A stretch of DNA of 64,000 nucleotides. It comes from [Eubacterium] yurii. Its GTDB lineage: Bacteria > Bacillota > Clostridia > Peptostreptococcales > Filifactoraceae. Under the pieces are notes generated by a model that made no database searches, was not told the origin of the DNA, and saw only the letters and a list, made by a program, of their open reading frames with translations. The stretch lies in the NCBI GenBank assembly GCA_900167215.1, contig FUZS01000004.1, positions 159,380 to 223,379 of the forward strand, written 5' to 3'. This document shows, one piece after another, positions 47,018 through 55,796 of the stretch (within the stretch, counting starts at the first letter, position 1; each line of letters begins with the position of its first letter). Position numbers and translations under genes: made by a program.

Positions 47018-48106
47018 ATGAGCAAAATAGCACAGTTTTTTTCAGAATTTTACAATATGCCCCGTGAATACATAGAAAAACTTGACAAAAACATAGAAGA
47101 AAAACAACTATATGAGATTTCTACCAAAGATATAAGAGATATCATAGCTGACTTTGACACATCAAAATACAATATAGAGCATTGCAAAGAGCAGATGAAA
47201 AAGCTTGATGATATAAATGCGAAAAATGGAATAGACTACATCACATTTTTAGATGAAGAATATCCAAACAGACTCAAAAATATAGACTATGCCCCCAAAG
47301 TTTTATACTATAAAGGAGACATAGGACTTCTTAAAAAAGAAAAAAACATAGCAGTAGTAGGTAGCAGAAAGCCGACAACTTACGGTAAATGGGTGACTTC
47401 GTCCCTTGTCAAAGACTTGGTAGACAACGACTTTTGTATATCAAGCGGATTTGCAGGAGGCATAGACTCCATATCGCATAATACTGCCATAAAAAATGGA
47501 GGCAATACTATTTGCGTATTTGCAACATCTGTAGATAAAATATATCCTGCGGAAAACAGATACCTATATGAAGAAGTGCTTGCAGGAGACAATCTGATAA
47601 TTACAGAAAACAACAGTCTAAGACCGGCACAAAAGAAAAACTTTGCACTTAGAAACAGGATAGTAAGCGGAATTTCAAAAGGAGTGCTAATAACTGAGGC
47701 AGGTAGCAAGAGCGGAACACTTATCACAGCAAAATACGCCTTGGAGCAGGGGAAATACATCTTTGCAGTACCCGGAAATATCAACTCACCCAACTCTTTT
47801 GGAGCAAATGCCCTGATAAAAGACGGTGCCTGTATGGTCACAAATATTGGAGACATACTCTTTGAGATGAGATATGAGGCAAAGTCTGTAAATGAAGAAG
47901 TAAATCAGATTATGAGCATAGAAGATTTATCAGATGTCGAAAAAAAGGTCTATATGATAATAAAGCTTGAATCGCTCTGCCATAGTGAAAAGATAGCAAT
48001 GGCTCTTGGAATGAATATCCAAGATGTAATCTCAATACTCAATGTCCTTGATCTAAAAGGCTATATAATATACGACGGATTTATGGCAAGTTATAAGAGC
48101 ATGTAG
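47018..48106 (+). CDS. dprA: DNA-processing protein DprA/Smf
   Basis: 362 residues. Rossmann-fold DprA domain: AVVGSRKPTTYGKWV, SGFAGGIDSISHNTAI, GGNTICVFATSVDKIYPAENR-like region, RNRIVSGISKGVLITEAGSKSGTLITA and FAVPGNI. A winged-helix-like C-terminal domain (~300-362) is present. Loads RecA on incoming single-stranded DNA during transformation. AAAGGAG precedes ATG. The gene is bracketed by two family C elements (46241-46469 and 48207-48434); topA, its common neighbour, is absent. Confidence 0.93.
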   Translation: MSKIAQFFSEFYNMPREYIEKLDKNIEEKQLYEISTKDIRDIIADFDTSKYNIEHCKEQMKKLDDINAKNGIDYITFLDEEYPNRLKNIDYAPKVLYYKGDIGLLKKEKNIAVVGSRKPTTYGKWVTSSLVKDLVDNDFCISSGFAGGIDSISHNTAIKNGGNTICVFATSVDKIYPAENRYLYEEVLAGDNLIITENNSLRPAQKKNFALRNRIVSGISKGVLITEAGSKSGTLITAKYALEQGKYIFAVPGNINSPNSFGANALIKDGACMVTNIGDILFEMRYEAKSVNEEVNQIMSIEDLSDVEKKVYMIIKLESLCHSEKIAMALGMNIQDVISILNVLDLKGYIIYDGFMASYKSM

Positions 48107-48206
48107 GGCTGAATGTTTTAAATATATGTGAAATTAATATAGCAACTGTTATTTATATTAATCACATTTGTAATGTTATATATTTTGCTTTATTGAAATA
48201 TAAATA

Positions 48207-48434
48207 ACTCAACTTTCCCACATGAAAAACTTATTAAAGATACTGAAATTTGAGTATATTTTAAAAATATAATATTATTCTTGACATAGTTTTTTCAGTG
48301 TTTTCGTTTTTTTATAAATATGAAAATTTCAATAAATATTATTTAGAAAATTGTGTGTCAAGTAGTATATTAAAAAATTAATAAATATTTAAATTTCAAC
48401 TAAAATCGTGATAATTTTAGTGGGAAAGTTGAGT
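48207..48434 (+). mobile_element. MITE-like element, family C, copy 2
   Basis: 228 bp with perfect termini ACTCAACTTTCCCAC / GTGGGAAAGTTGAGT; the match extends outward to AATAACTC / GAGTTATT, so no separate target duplication can be seen. Same orientation as copy 1, 1.7 kb away. The remainder of 48107-48505 is AT-rich with nothing else recognised. Confidence 0.8.
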
Positions 48435-48505
48435 TATTGAATTCTATAAAAATATCACATAAGATATTATAATTATATTGAGTTATATGAGATGTAAGTT
48501 ATATA

Positions 48506-48742
48506 CTAAGCTTGTTCCAAAGCATTTTCTACGTAAGACACTAAATCCTGTACAGTTTTAATGCTGTCGTAGGCTTCTTCTTCCACTTCTATAGAAAACT
48601 CGTCTTCTATTTCAGACAATATCTCAAAAATCTCTATAGAGTCAAGACTCAAATCATCTGTAATAGCAGATTCCAAAGTTATGGTATCCTTGTTAATACC
48701 TGTCTTTGATGAAATTATCTTCTTAATTTTTTCAAAAATCAT
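48506..48742 (-). CDS. acpP: Acyl carrier protein
   Basis: 78 residues, acidic, helical. The 4'-phosphopantetheine site is the Ser of LSLDSIEIFEI (the usual DSLD-S-ELV form with a changed first residue). AAGGAGG precedes ATG. It stands alone, away from fab genes, on the strand opposite to its neighbours, so it could be a specialised carrier rather than the main fatty acid ACP. Confidence 0.9.
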   Translation of the reverse strand: MIFEKIKKIISSKTGINKDTITLESAITDDLSLDSIEIFEILSEIEDEFSIEVEEEAYDSIKTVQDLVSYVENALEQA

Positions 48743-48767
48743 GCAAAAACCTCCTTAAATTTTTAAA

Positions 48768-48796
48768 ATTCAAAATGATTAATTATTTTTTGTCAA
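48768..48796 (-). promoter_or_regulatory. Promoter of acpP
   Basis: On the minus strand TTGACA (48796-48791), 17 nt, TTGAAT (48773-48768), 26 nt before the ATG. The -35 box is perfect. The other side of this 423-nt gap has TTGACT (48952-48957) and TATAAT (48972-48977) on the plus strand, toward ftsW, but with only 14 nt between them. Confidence 0.55.
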
Positions 48797-49165
48797 TAAT
48801 TAGGCTGTATTTTCAAAATTAGTACCTGAAGTTTAGTGTTGTTGTCGATAGTAATTAATTTTCTTTGAAAATTTAGGATAGTTTATAACATATTTTAAAA
48901 AAAATCAATATTTTTTGCTAAAAAACTAAAATATTGAGTAAAATGCCATTTTTGACTTTACTTTTTATCTGTATAATAGTAGAATTAATATTACAATAAT
49001 ATTAAATTTTAGCTTTATTATACAATAAAGTTTTTCAATAAAATTTACGATATGAATATTTTGTGTATTTATATTTAAATATCAAGATTGTTTTAATATT
49101 AAATAGCTATCATATAGTGTTAGATTTGACTTAGATTTAAGATGTGAATCATATGGGGTATAATA

Positions 49166-50266
49166 ATGGAGACTTTACAATCGAGAAAAGTCCGCACAAA
49201 GATGGACAGGACTATACTGATTTTGACTTATTTTTTGGTGACTATAGGTATAGTTATGATTTTTTCTGCCAGTTCGGTGCAGGCAAAGGCGGAGCAGGGC
49301 AGTTCAGTCCATTTTTTGAGGTCACAGGTAATGTATGTGGCTTTAGGGACAGTAGCTTTGATTTTTGGAATTAATTTTAACTACAAAAATTATAAAAAGT
49401 TTGTTGTTTTTATTCAAGCGTTCAATATTATCTTGCTGTTAGTTACCTTTATTTTCCCTCCTGTCAATGAGGCAAGAAGATGGATAAGATTGCCCGGCTT
49501 TACTTTTCAGACCTCAGAGTTTGCCAAGTTTGCAGTTATTGTAGGTACAGCATTTTTTTTAGATTTGTACAGGAAAGAGATATCAAAATTTAGATTTTTG
49601 ATATTTCCTCTGATGCTTATGGCTGTTTCGGTTGGTATTATCTTTATACAGCCTTCATTTTCAGCATCTATGACAATAGCTATGACTTGTTTTATCACTC
49701 TTTTTATTGGCGGTATGAATATGATCCATGTTTTAGCGTTAATGATACTTGGAGGAATCGGTGCATTTGCAATGAGTACGCTTAAAGGATACAGGGTGGA
49801 CAGACTGAGGTCCTTTTTAGATCCTTTTGCAGACATGGGTGATAAAGGTTGGCAGGTAGCTAACTCGCTCTTTGCCATATCGTCAGGTGGAATGTTTGGA
49901 GTTGGTTTTGGTAAGAGTGCTCAAAAGTATTTTTACATTTCTCAACCTCAAAATGACTTTATATTTGCAGTTATAGCAGAAGAGCTTGGCTTTTTCATGA
50001 GCTTAGGAATTATATTTGTGTTTATGGTGCTGATTTTCAAGATGTTTCGTGTGGCGCTTCAGACAAGAGATTTATTTGGTAGGATGTTGGTAATAGGTAT
50101 AGCAGTGCAAATAGGAGTACAGGTATTTCTAAATATAGGCGTTGCAACATCAAGTGTGCCTAATACAGGTGTAGGACTTCCATTTATCAGCTACGGCGGT
50201 ACATCTATATTGATGTTTCTATTTATGACAGGCGTGGTGCTCAATGTATCAAGAAATAGAAATTAG
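49166..50266 (+). CDS. ftsW: SEDS peptidoglycan polymerase FtsW (cell division)
   Basis: 366 residues, about ten membrane segments. Family landmarks: IVMIFSASS, the long loop with ARRWIRLPGFTFQTSEFAK, RVDRLRSFLDP, QSLFAISSGG-like NSLFAISSGGMFGVGFGKS, FAVIAEELGF and TGVGLPFISYGGTS. Polymerises glycan strands from lipid II at the septum. The start is uncertain: ATG 49166 has only GGGG nearby, and ATG 49202 is also possible. Role as FtsW rather than RodA is inferred from murG-ftsQ-ftsZ downstream. Confidence 0.92.
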   Translation: METLQSRKVRTKMDRTILILTYFLVTIGIVMIFSASSVQAKAEQGSSVHFLRSQVMYVALGTVALIFGINFNYKNYKKFVVFIQAFNIILLLVTFIFPPVNEARRWIRLPGFTFQTSEFAKFAVIVGTAFFLDLYRKEISKFRFLIFPLMLMAVSVGIIFIQPSFSASMTIAMTCFITLFIGGMNMIHVLALMILGGIGAFAMSTLKGYRVDRLRSFLDPFADMGDKGWQVANSLFAISSGGMFGVGFGKSAQKYFYISQPQNDFIFAVIAEELGFFMSLGIIFVFMVLIFKMFRVALQTRDLFGRMLVIGIAVQIGVQVFLNIGVATSSVPNTGVGLPFISYGGTSILMFLFMTGVVLNVSRNRN

Positions 50267-50377
50267 TTATAAAAAATGTAAGCAAAATTTTAGACAAAGT
50301 AAATAAATCTAATAAAAAGTAGATTAAAAAATAGACTGATAAAGCTAAAATAAAGTTTAGAATTAAGGGGATAATCT

Positions 50378-51457
50378 ATGAAGCTAATAGTTTGCGGTGG
50401 AGGAACCGGAGGTCATATATATCCGGCACTTGCCATAGCCGATTATTTCAAAAGTAAGGACGAGAACACAGAGATCTTGTATATCGGTGGTAAAAACGGA
50501 ATAGAAAATAAGATAGTGCCAAGTTACGGATATAGATTTGAAACCATTGATATAAAGGGCTTTCAAAGAAAAATCAGTTTTGAAAATATGAAAAGAGCTT
50601 TTAAATCTCTGCTTTCAATGGCTAAGATGAGAGGCATAATAAAAAGAGAAAAACCTGACCTTGTAATAGGTACAGGAGGTTATGTCTGCGGTCCCGTGGT
50701 CTATATGGCGGTACTGATGAAGGTGAAGACTGCAATACTTGAGCAAAATGTCTTTATGGGTATGACAAACAAAATACTTGCAAAAAAGGCAGATTTTATC
50801 TTTTACGGATTTGAAGATTCTTTAAAAAGATATGATTACAAAAATGCAAAAGTAAGCGGAAACCCTATCAGAATGAAAGATTTTTCCATGCCTAAGGATG
50901 AGGCAAGAGAAAAGTTGAATTTTGGAAAAGATGAGAGGATAATTCTTTCGGTTGGAGGCTCAGGAGGATTTGAAAATCTAAATGATGCAATATTTGAACT
51001 TGCAAAATATTGCAGGGAAAAAGCTTTTAGATTGATACATGTCAGCGGCGAATATTTTTTTGAACAGGTGAAAACAGCAATTAAGGACTTGGACTACGAC
51101 AAGTTTGAGCTTTTCCCATACATTAAGGATATTGCGCCTTATGTATGCGCTTCAGACCTTGTGATATGCTCAGCAGGTGCCGGTACAATATCTGAGCTTA
51201 CATTTGCCGGCAAGCCGATGATAGTCTTGCCCAAGGCATATACTGCAGAAAATCACCAGGAGTACAATGCCAAGATGATACAAGACAATAAGGCAGGTTT
51301 TTATATCAAGGAGGATGAGCTTAACTCTGAGATATTGATTGAAAAAATAGAAGAAATATTTGAAAAAGAGGACATCTCCTTGATGTCAAAAAACAGCAAA
51401 GACTTATATAAGAAAAACTCATGTGAAGTGATTTATAATACGATAATGAGCAAATAA
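50378..51457 (+). CDS. murG: UDP-N-acetylglucosamine transferase MurG
   Basis: 359 residues. Adds GlcNAc to lipid I to make lipid II. GGGTGGHIYPALAIAD binds the acceptor; GTGGYVCGPVV, VSGNPIR, SVGGSGG, VICSAGAGTISEL and the ENHQEYNA donor site are present. Start ATG after AAGGGG. The gap to ftsW is 111 nt, AT-rich. Confidence 0.97.
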   Translation: MKLIVCGGGTGGHIYPALAIADYFKSKDENTEILYIGGKNGIENKIVPSYGYRFETIDIKGFQRKISFENMKRAFKSLLSMAKMRGIIKREKPDLVIGTGGYVCGPVVYMAVLMKVKTAILEQNVFMGMTNKILAKKADFIFYGFEDSLKRYDYKNAKVSGNPIRMKDFSMPKDEAREKLNFGKDERIILSVGGSGGFENLNDAIFELAKYCREKAFRLIHVSGEYFFEQVKTAIKDLDYDKFELFPYIKDIAPYVCASDLVICSAGAGTISELTFAGKPMIVLPKAYTAENHQEYNAKMIQDNKAGFYIKEDELNSEILIEKIEEIFEKEDISLMSKNSKDLYKKNSCEVIYNTIMSK

Positions 51458-51470
51458 AAAGGTAGAAAGC

Positions 51471-52190
51471 ATGAAAAAAAATCTTTCTTTACAAATTAAA
51501 ATAGCACTTTTAATGTTGGCAGCTATTATCTATGTATATTTTTTCTCCGGAAACTTTAGTGTAAATAAGATAACCATTTTAGGTCAGTCAAGTTTTCCAA
51601 AAGATAAGATACTTGCCCTTGCCAACATAGATATGAAAAAAAATATATATTTGATTAATACGACTCAGATTAAAAAAAATCTTGAAAAAGATAACTATAT
51701 CAAGTCAGCAATAGTCAAGAGGAAGTTTCCAAGAGAGATAACCATACTTATACACGAACGTATACCTGTTGCCAGCATACCTGCACCGGGGGGCTATGTC
51801 ATCATAGATGAAAATGCCACCGCTATAAGTATAGTGCAGGATGAAACCAAGATAAAAAAACCGCTGATAAACGGTATACAGATAAAGGATATAAAACTTC
51901 AGGATGTAATACATGTAAAAAATCAGGATGAGCTTGAAAATATATTGAAGATAATAAAATATATTTCGTCATTGAATTTGCTGGATAACATATCTTATGT
52001 GGATTTGGCAAAATTGGACGATATATCTATGACTACCAAATCCGGTATAACAGTTAGATTTGGGAGCATCAAGAACATAGAGTACAAGGCTAAACTCTTA
52101 AATCAGATACTTATAAATCTCTCTACAAAGGGAAAGACAAGCGGTACCTTGGATATGAGGTTTAATACTGATCCTGTATTTTATGACTGA
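51471..52190 (+). CDS. ftsQ: Cell division protein FtsQ/DivIB
   Basis: 239 residues. Short cytosolic N-terminus, one membrane helix (IALLMLAAIIYVYFFSG), then a POTRA domain (FSVNKITILGQSSFPKDKIL) and the FtsQ beta domain (RKFPREITILIHERIPVASI). Links the division septum proteins FtsL/FtsB. AGGTAGAAAGC precedes ATG. ftsA is missing between it and ftsZ. Confidence 0.9.
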   Translation: MKKNLSLQIKIALLMLAAIIYVYFFSGNFSVNKITILGQSSFPKDKILALANIDMKKNIYLINTTQIKKNLEKDNYIKSAIVKRKFPREITILIHERIPVASIPAPGGYVIIDENATAISIVQDETKIKKPLINGIQIKDIKLQDVIHVKNQDELENILKIIKYISSLNLLDNISYVDLAKLDDISMTTKSGITVRFGSIKNIEYKAKLLNQILINLSTKGKTSGTLDMRFNTDPVFYD

Positions 52191-52653
52191 TATTAAGGTT
52201 TAAATATATATCAAGTCAAGTTGCCTGAAGCTATGTTGAAAATAATATTTTACGAATAAGTTTAGAAAGCAATTTTTATCTTGTAATTAAGATTTTTATT
52301 AAATTTATTTGAAAAAGTATAAGTCTTTGGATGTTAAAAATGATTTTTTATATAAATTAAGAAGTTATTTTACTATAAGTTACAAGATAATCTTATATAT
52401 TTTTACGAAAGAAATTGATGAAGTCACATTTAAAAAAATATGAATAATAAAGTTTAAATTAGGTAAATTCGGATAAAATATTTCAAAATAATTACAAAAA
52501 TGGATAAAAATCAAAAAGACTTTAAAATAATATTTACAATTTAACAAAAATGTATTAAAATTAATGTTTAGAAGAAATAGTAAGTGTTAGTTTTCAGTAG
52601 GGTCGTGAATGTCCAAAATTTACTGTAAGGAAAAAGTTAGGTTGGAGGACAAG
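52191..52653. other. 463-nt non-coding gap before ftsZ
   Basis: Very AT-rich. I see no ORF, no convincing -35/-10 pair and no copy of the A, B or C repeats, although the ftsZ promoter is expected here. A possible upstream in-frame start for ftsZ at 52609 lacks a ribosome binding site. Confidence 0.5.
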
Positions 52654-53847
52654 ATGAAGTATGAATCAGTAATTAGTAATGCCGACAGAAGATTAGTGAT
52701 AATAGGTGTGGGCGGAGCAGGTGGCAATGCGGTAAACAGAATGGTGGAAGACGGAGTTGACGGAGTTGAGTACATCTCTGCCAATACTGACAACCAAGCG
52801 TTGAACAGCTCTTTGGCGGATAATAAGATACAACTTGGGGAGAAATTGACAGGTGGTACAGGTGCAGGAGCAAGACCTGAAGTAGGAAGAAAATCTGCTG
52901 AAGAAAGTTATGACAAGATAAAAGAAGAAATACAAGGAACAGACATGCTGTTTATTGCGGCAGGTATGGGTGGAGGTACAGGTACAGGTGCCGCACCGGT
53001 GATTGCACAGATAGGAAAAGAAATAAATGCCCTTACAGTTGGCATAGTTACCATGCCTTTCAGATTTGAAGGAGCAAAAAAGAAAGAAGTGGCTGAAAAC
53101 GGACTTGAAGAGCTTAAGAAGTATCTTGACGCCATAATAGTAATACCTAATGATAAGATATTGGAAATTTCCCCAAAAGGAACTACACTTAAAGAAGCAT
53201 TTGCAAAAGGTAATGAAGTCTTAAAAAAAGGCGTAAAAGGTATAGTAGACATCATAAAAAAAGAAGGTATGGTCAATATAGACTTTGCCGATGTAAGCAC
53301 AGTTATAAAAAATGACGGTGTTTGCAATGTATGTCATATGGGCTTTGGTGTTTCAAAAGGTGAAAATAGAGCTGTAGACTCTGTTAAGATGGCTGTTACT
53401 TCTCCACTACTTGAAACTTCTATCAGAAAAGCAAAGAGGGTGCTTGTAAATATTACATCTACTATGGATTCAGCTACCATAAGTGACCTTGAACTTATAG
53501 GAGATTTTATAAACGATACTGTAGGCGAAAATGAAAATTATCAAGCCGAACATAATATTATCGGATATACGTTCTCAGACGATATGGGAGATGACCTGTC
53601 AGTGGTAGTTATAGCTACAGGTATCGAAGATTATCAAAAGGAAGAGGAAACTCAAAAATCAGGTAGCAATATGTCTGAGAAAATACAAAGACGTTTTCCT
53701 GATGATCCAAAGAAAAATATACGCCACTTGTTCAATACAAGTGATATATCAAGTGAAATAGAAGAGATTGAAGAAGTGAAGGTAAAAGATAAAAAAGAGC
53801 CTCCATTAGATATTCCTGACTTTTTGAGAAATAATAAGAAGAGATAG
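52654..53847 (+). CDS. ftsZ: Cell division protein FtsZ
   Basis: 397 residues from ATG 52654, five bases after GGAGG. Tubulin-like GTPase forming the Z ring. GGAGGNAVNRM, the tubulin signature GGGTGTGAAP, NTDNQAL, PFRFEGAKK, and the T7 loop NIDFADV with its catalytic Asp are all present. The linker (~330-380) is charged; the C-terminal peptide LDIPDFLRNNKKR binds membrane tethers. With ftsA absent from this locus, SepF would be the expected anchor. Confidence 0.97.
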   Translation: MKYESVISNADRRLVIIGVGGAGGNAVNRMVEDGVDGVEYISANTDNQALNSSLADNKIQLGEKLTGGTGAGARPEVGRKSAEESYDKIKEEIQGTDMLFIAAGMGGGTGTGAAPVIAQIGKEINALTVGIVTMPFRFEGAKKKEVAENGLEELKKYLDAIIVIPNDKILEISPKGTTLKEAFAKGNEVLKKGVKGIVDIIKKEGMVNIDFADVSTVIKNDGVCNVCHMGFGVSKGENRAVDSVKMAVTSPLLETSIRKAKRVLVNITSTMDSATISDLELIGDFINDTVGENENYQAEHNIIGYTFSDDMGDDLSVVVIATGIEDYQKEEETQKSGSNMSEKIQRRFPDDPKKNIRHLFNTSDISSEIEEIEEVKVKDKKEPPLDIPDFLRNNKKR

Positions 53848-53855
53848 GTGAGCCT

Positions 53856-54320
53856 ATGAACTGTCCATATTGCAAAAGTACAAAGATAAGAGTTATGGAT
53901 TCAAGACATATAGAGGAAGAAAACGCCATAAAGAGAAGGCGTGAATGTGAGGATTGTAAAAAGAGATTTTCTACGCTTGAAATGGTGCAAGAAGCAAGTA
54001 TAATGGTGGTGAAAAAAGACGGTCGCCACGACCTTTTTGATAAGGAGAAAATACTGCGTGGTTTGGTGCGCTCTTGTCAAAAAAGACCGGTGAGCAACAA
54101 ACAGATGCAAGACATTGCAAACGACATTGAAAAGCAAATCCTAAACTCTATGGACAGACAGGTAAGCAGTACACAAATAGGAGAGATGGTCATGGCAAAA
54201 CTTCGTGATTTGGACGAAGTAAGCTATATAAGATTTGCGTCTGTATACAGGGAATTTAAAGATGTGGACAGCTTTTTTGACGAATTGAACCTGATACTGC
54301 AATCCAAGAGAAATGATTAA
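53856..54320 (+). CDS. nrdR: Transcriptional repressor NrdR
   Basis: 154 residues. N-terminal zinc ribbon CPYC...CEDC and an ATP-cone domain (VVKKDGRHDLFDKEKILRGL). Represses ribonucleotide reductase genes in response to ATP/dATP. Preceded by AGGTGAGC, nine nt after ftsZ, so cotranscribed with it as in many Clostridia. Confidence 0.96.
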   Translation: MNCPYCKSTKIRVMDSRHIEEENAIKRRRECEDCKKRFSTLEMVQEASIMVVKKDGRHDLFDKEKILRGLVRSCQKRPVSNKQMQDIANDIEKQILNSMDRQVSSTQIGEMVMAKLRDLDEVSYIRFASVYREFKDVDSFFDELNLILQSKRND

Positions 54321-54325
54321 AACCA

Positions 54326-54357
54326 AAACCTAAGATATAGTTGTCTTAGGTTTTTTT
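54326..54357 (+). terminator. Rho-independent terminator of ftsZ-nrdR
   Basis: AAACCTAAGA pairs with TCTTAGGTTT around TATAGTTG, followed by T7, six bases after the nrdR stop. Confidence 0.9.
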
Positions 54358-54423
54358 GTCGAAAAAATGTGCATACATAACGCATTGCCAAGAAAATTGC
54401 AACACCGTTATCTCTTTGATATA

Positions 54424-54522
54424 TTGTAAATTTCATCAAAGTTAAAAAAGTATATTATTTATGACTTTATTATAAGTGCGTTGAAGGTATTTTATCCATT
54501 GTTTTATTAGATTTTAGTATAA
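54424..54522 (+). repeat. Repeat family A, 5'-truncated copy
   Basis: Keeps TGACTTTATTATAAGTGCG, TTTTATCCATTGTTTTATTAG and the TTTAGTATAA end; the first ~20 bp are lost. Confidence 0.55.
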
Positions 54523-54725
54523 CATAGAATATTCATAAAGTATTATTGTTTTGTGAAATATTTATAAAAGTTTAAATGATTTTTTAGCATTATTTTGTTT
54601 TGTATTGATTTATTGATAAGCTTTAATTAGTATAATTGACATTTTATTTGTGAGATTATATAATTTGTCTTGGGACGAATAATAAGGGATTAAAAATACA
54701 TTAAAGACAGTTTTTTGGAAAAAAT

Positions 54726-54837
54726 ATAATCACTATTTATAATGCCAAGTATTTATGGCTAATGACATTATAGTTTATGAAGTATCAACAATTTTAAAGT
54801 AGTACAATTATATGTCTTTCTAATAGTTTTTTAGTAT
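54726..54837 (+). repeat. Repeat family B, copy 5
   Basis: TAATCACTATTTATAATGCC to CTAATAGTTTTTTAGTATGG; very similar to copy 4. With the A copy it fills much of the 588-nt gap 54321-54908. Confidence 0.6.
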
Positions 54838-54908
54838 GGAATACTTTTAGATGATTTTTAAGACTAAGGATGGAATTCAAGATTAAATTATAATGGAGGT
54901 GTAGATTT

Positions 54909-55538
54909 ATGAAACAAAATTTTAAAATGGTAACTATTTTACTTGTAGGTATTGTAATTGGAATATCCATAAATATTGCTTCGTTTGCAGAAAAAGGAAT
55001 ATATGCAGTAAAATCCAAGTATACGCTTCTTATAAATTCAAAGCCTACCTATTTCAGTCTTTATGATATAGAAGGTGAACAATATATTGATGTATCGGAT
55101 TTAAATGTATTGTCTTTGGATGTACAGCGTGATTCTAAAAATAAAACTTATAATATCATACCGCAAACTTATATTGCTTTTAAAGAGATAGATGATAAAA
55201 GATACATAGATTTAGAGTATTATATTTCAAGATATTTTAAATCTACTCCGATTCCAGATAGAGTAAATATAGGTGAGTTAGTAGCACCGCCTGTTGAAGG
55301 ATTTGACTGGTCATATTTTTTTGAACTTAAATCTGAGAAGAATAAAGAAGACTTAGAAGGCCGTGCATTTTATATAGAAGATAATAAGGGTAAAGTAATA
55401 TACAAAGGTAAAGTTAAATATTATAAAACACCTTATGGACCAAAAGCTGCAATTAATTACTATGATTTTGTAAAAAATTCAAATTTATTCTTCTATGTAA
55501 TTAGTAAAAATGAAAGTCTTTTAGAAAAGGATAAATAG
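54909..55538 (+). CDS. Unknown exported protein
   Basis: 209 residues. An N-terminal hydrophobic segment (FKMVTILLVGIVIGISINIA) ends SFAEK, a likely signal peptide. Residues ~35-100 (LLINSKPTYFSLYDIEGEQY; YIDVSDLNVLS) vaguely recall the stalk domain found before many clostridial surface proteins (copper amine oxidase N-domain type). The rest is not recognised. GGAGGTG lies 10 bases before ATG. It is flanked by repeats and stands alone. Base composition is even more AT-rich than in the neighbouring genes. Confidence 0.7.
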   Translation: MKQNFKMVTILLVGIVIGISINIASFAEKGIYAVKSKYTLLINSKPTYFSLYDIEGEQYIDVSDLNVLSLDVQRDSKNKTYNIIPQTYIAFKEIDDKRYIDLEYYISRYFKSTPIPDRVNIGELVAPPVEGFDWSYFFELKSEKNKEDLEGRAFYIEDNKGKVIYKGKVKYYKTPYGPKAAINYYDFVKNSNLFFYVISKNESLLEKDK

Positions 55539-55796
55539 AAATGTTAAATATACTGTTCTAAGCTTATTGTATAATAAGCCATTTATAAACAAATTCCAAT
55601 TTGTTTTAGTATTAAAAAGAAATATTGAATAAATAACACTGAAAACTTGCTTAATATACTTATGTAACTAAACAACAGTAATTATTAAAGTGAAAATTTT
55701 CATAGCTATATTTACTACATGGAATTGTAAACTGGAATTGAAATTAAGAAGAAATTTGTATGAATAATTTAGCAGTTTATATTTTTGGAGATAATT

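Noticed and set aside
46241..48434. Family C elements as ends of one composite transposon carrying dprA
   Set aside because: No transposase and both copies are complete short elements in direct orientation; two independent insertions are simpler.
49144..49374. 76-codon plus-strand frame overlapping the start of ftsW
   Set aside because: Out of frame with ftsW, no Shine-Dalgarno, no recognisable protein; ftsW homology covers the same DNA.
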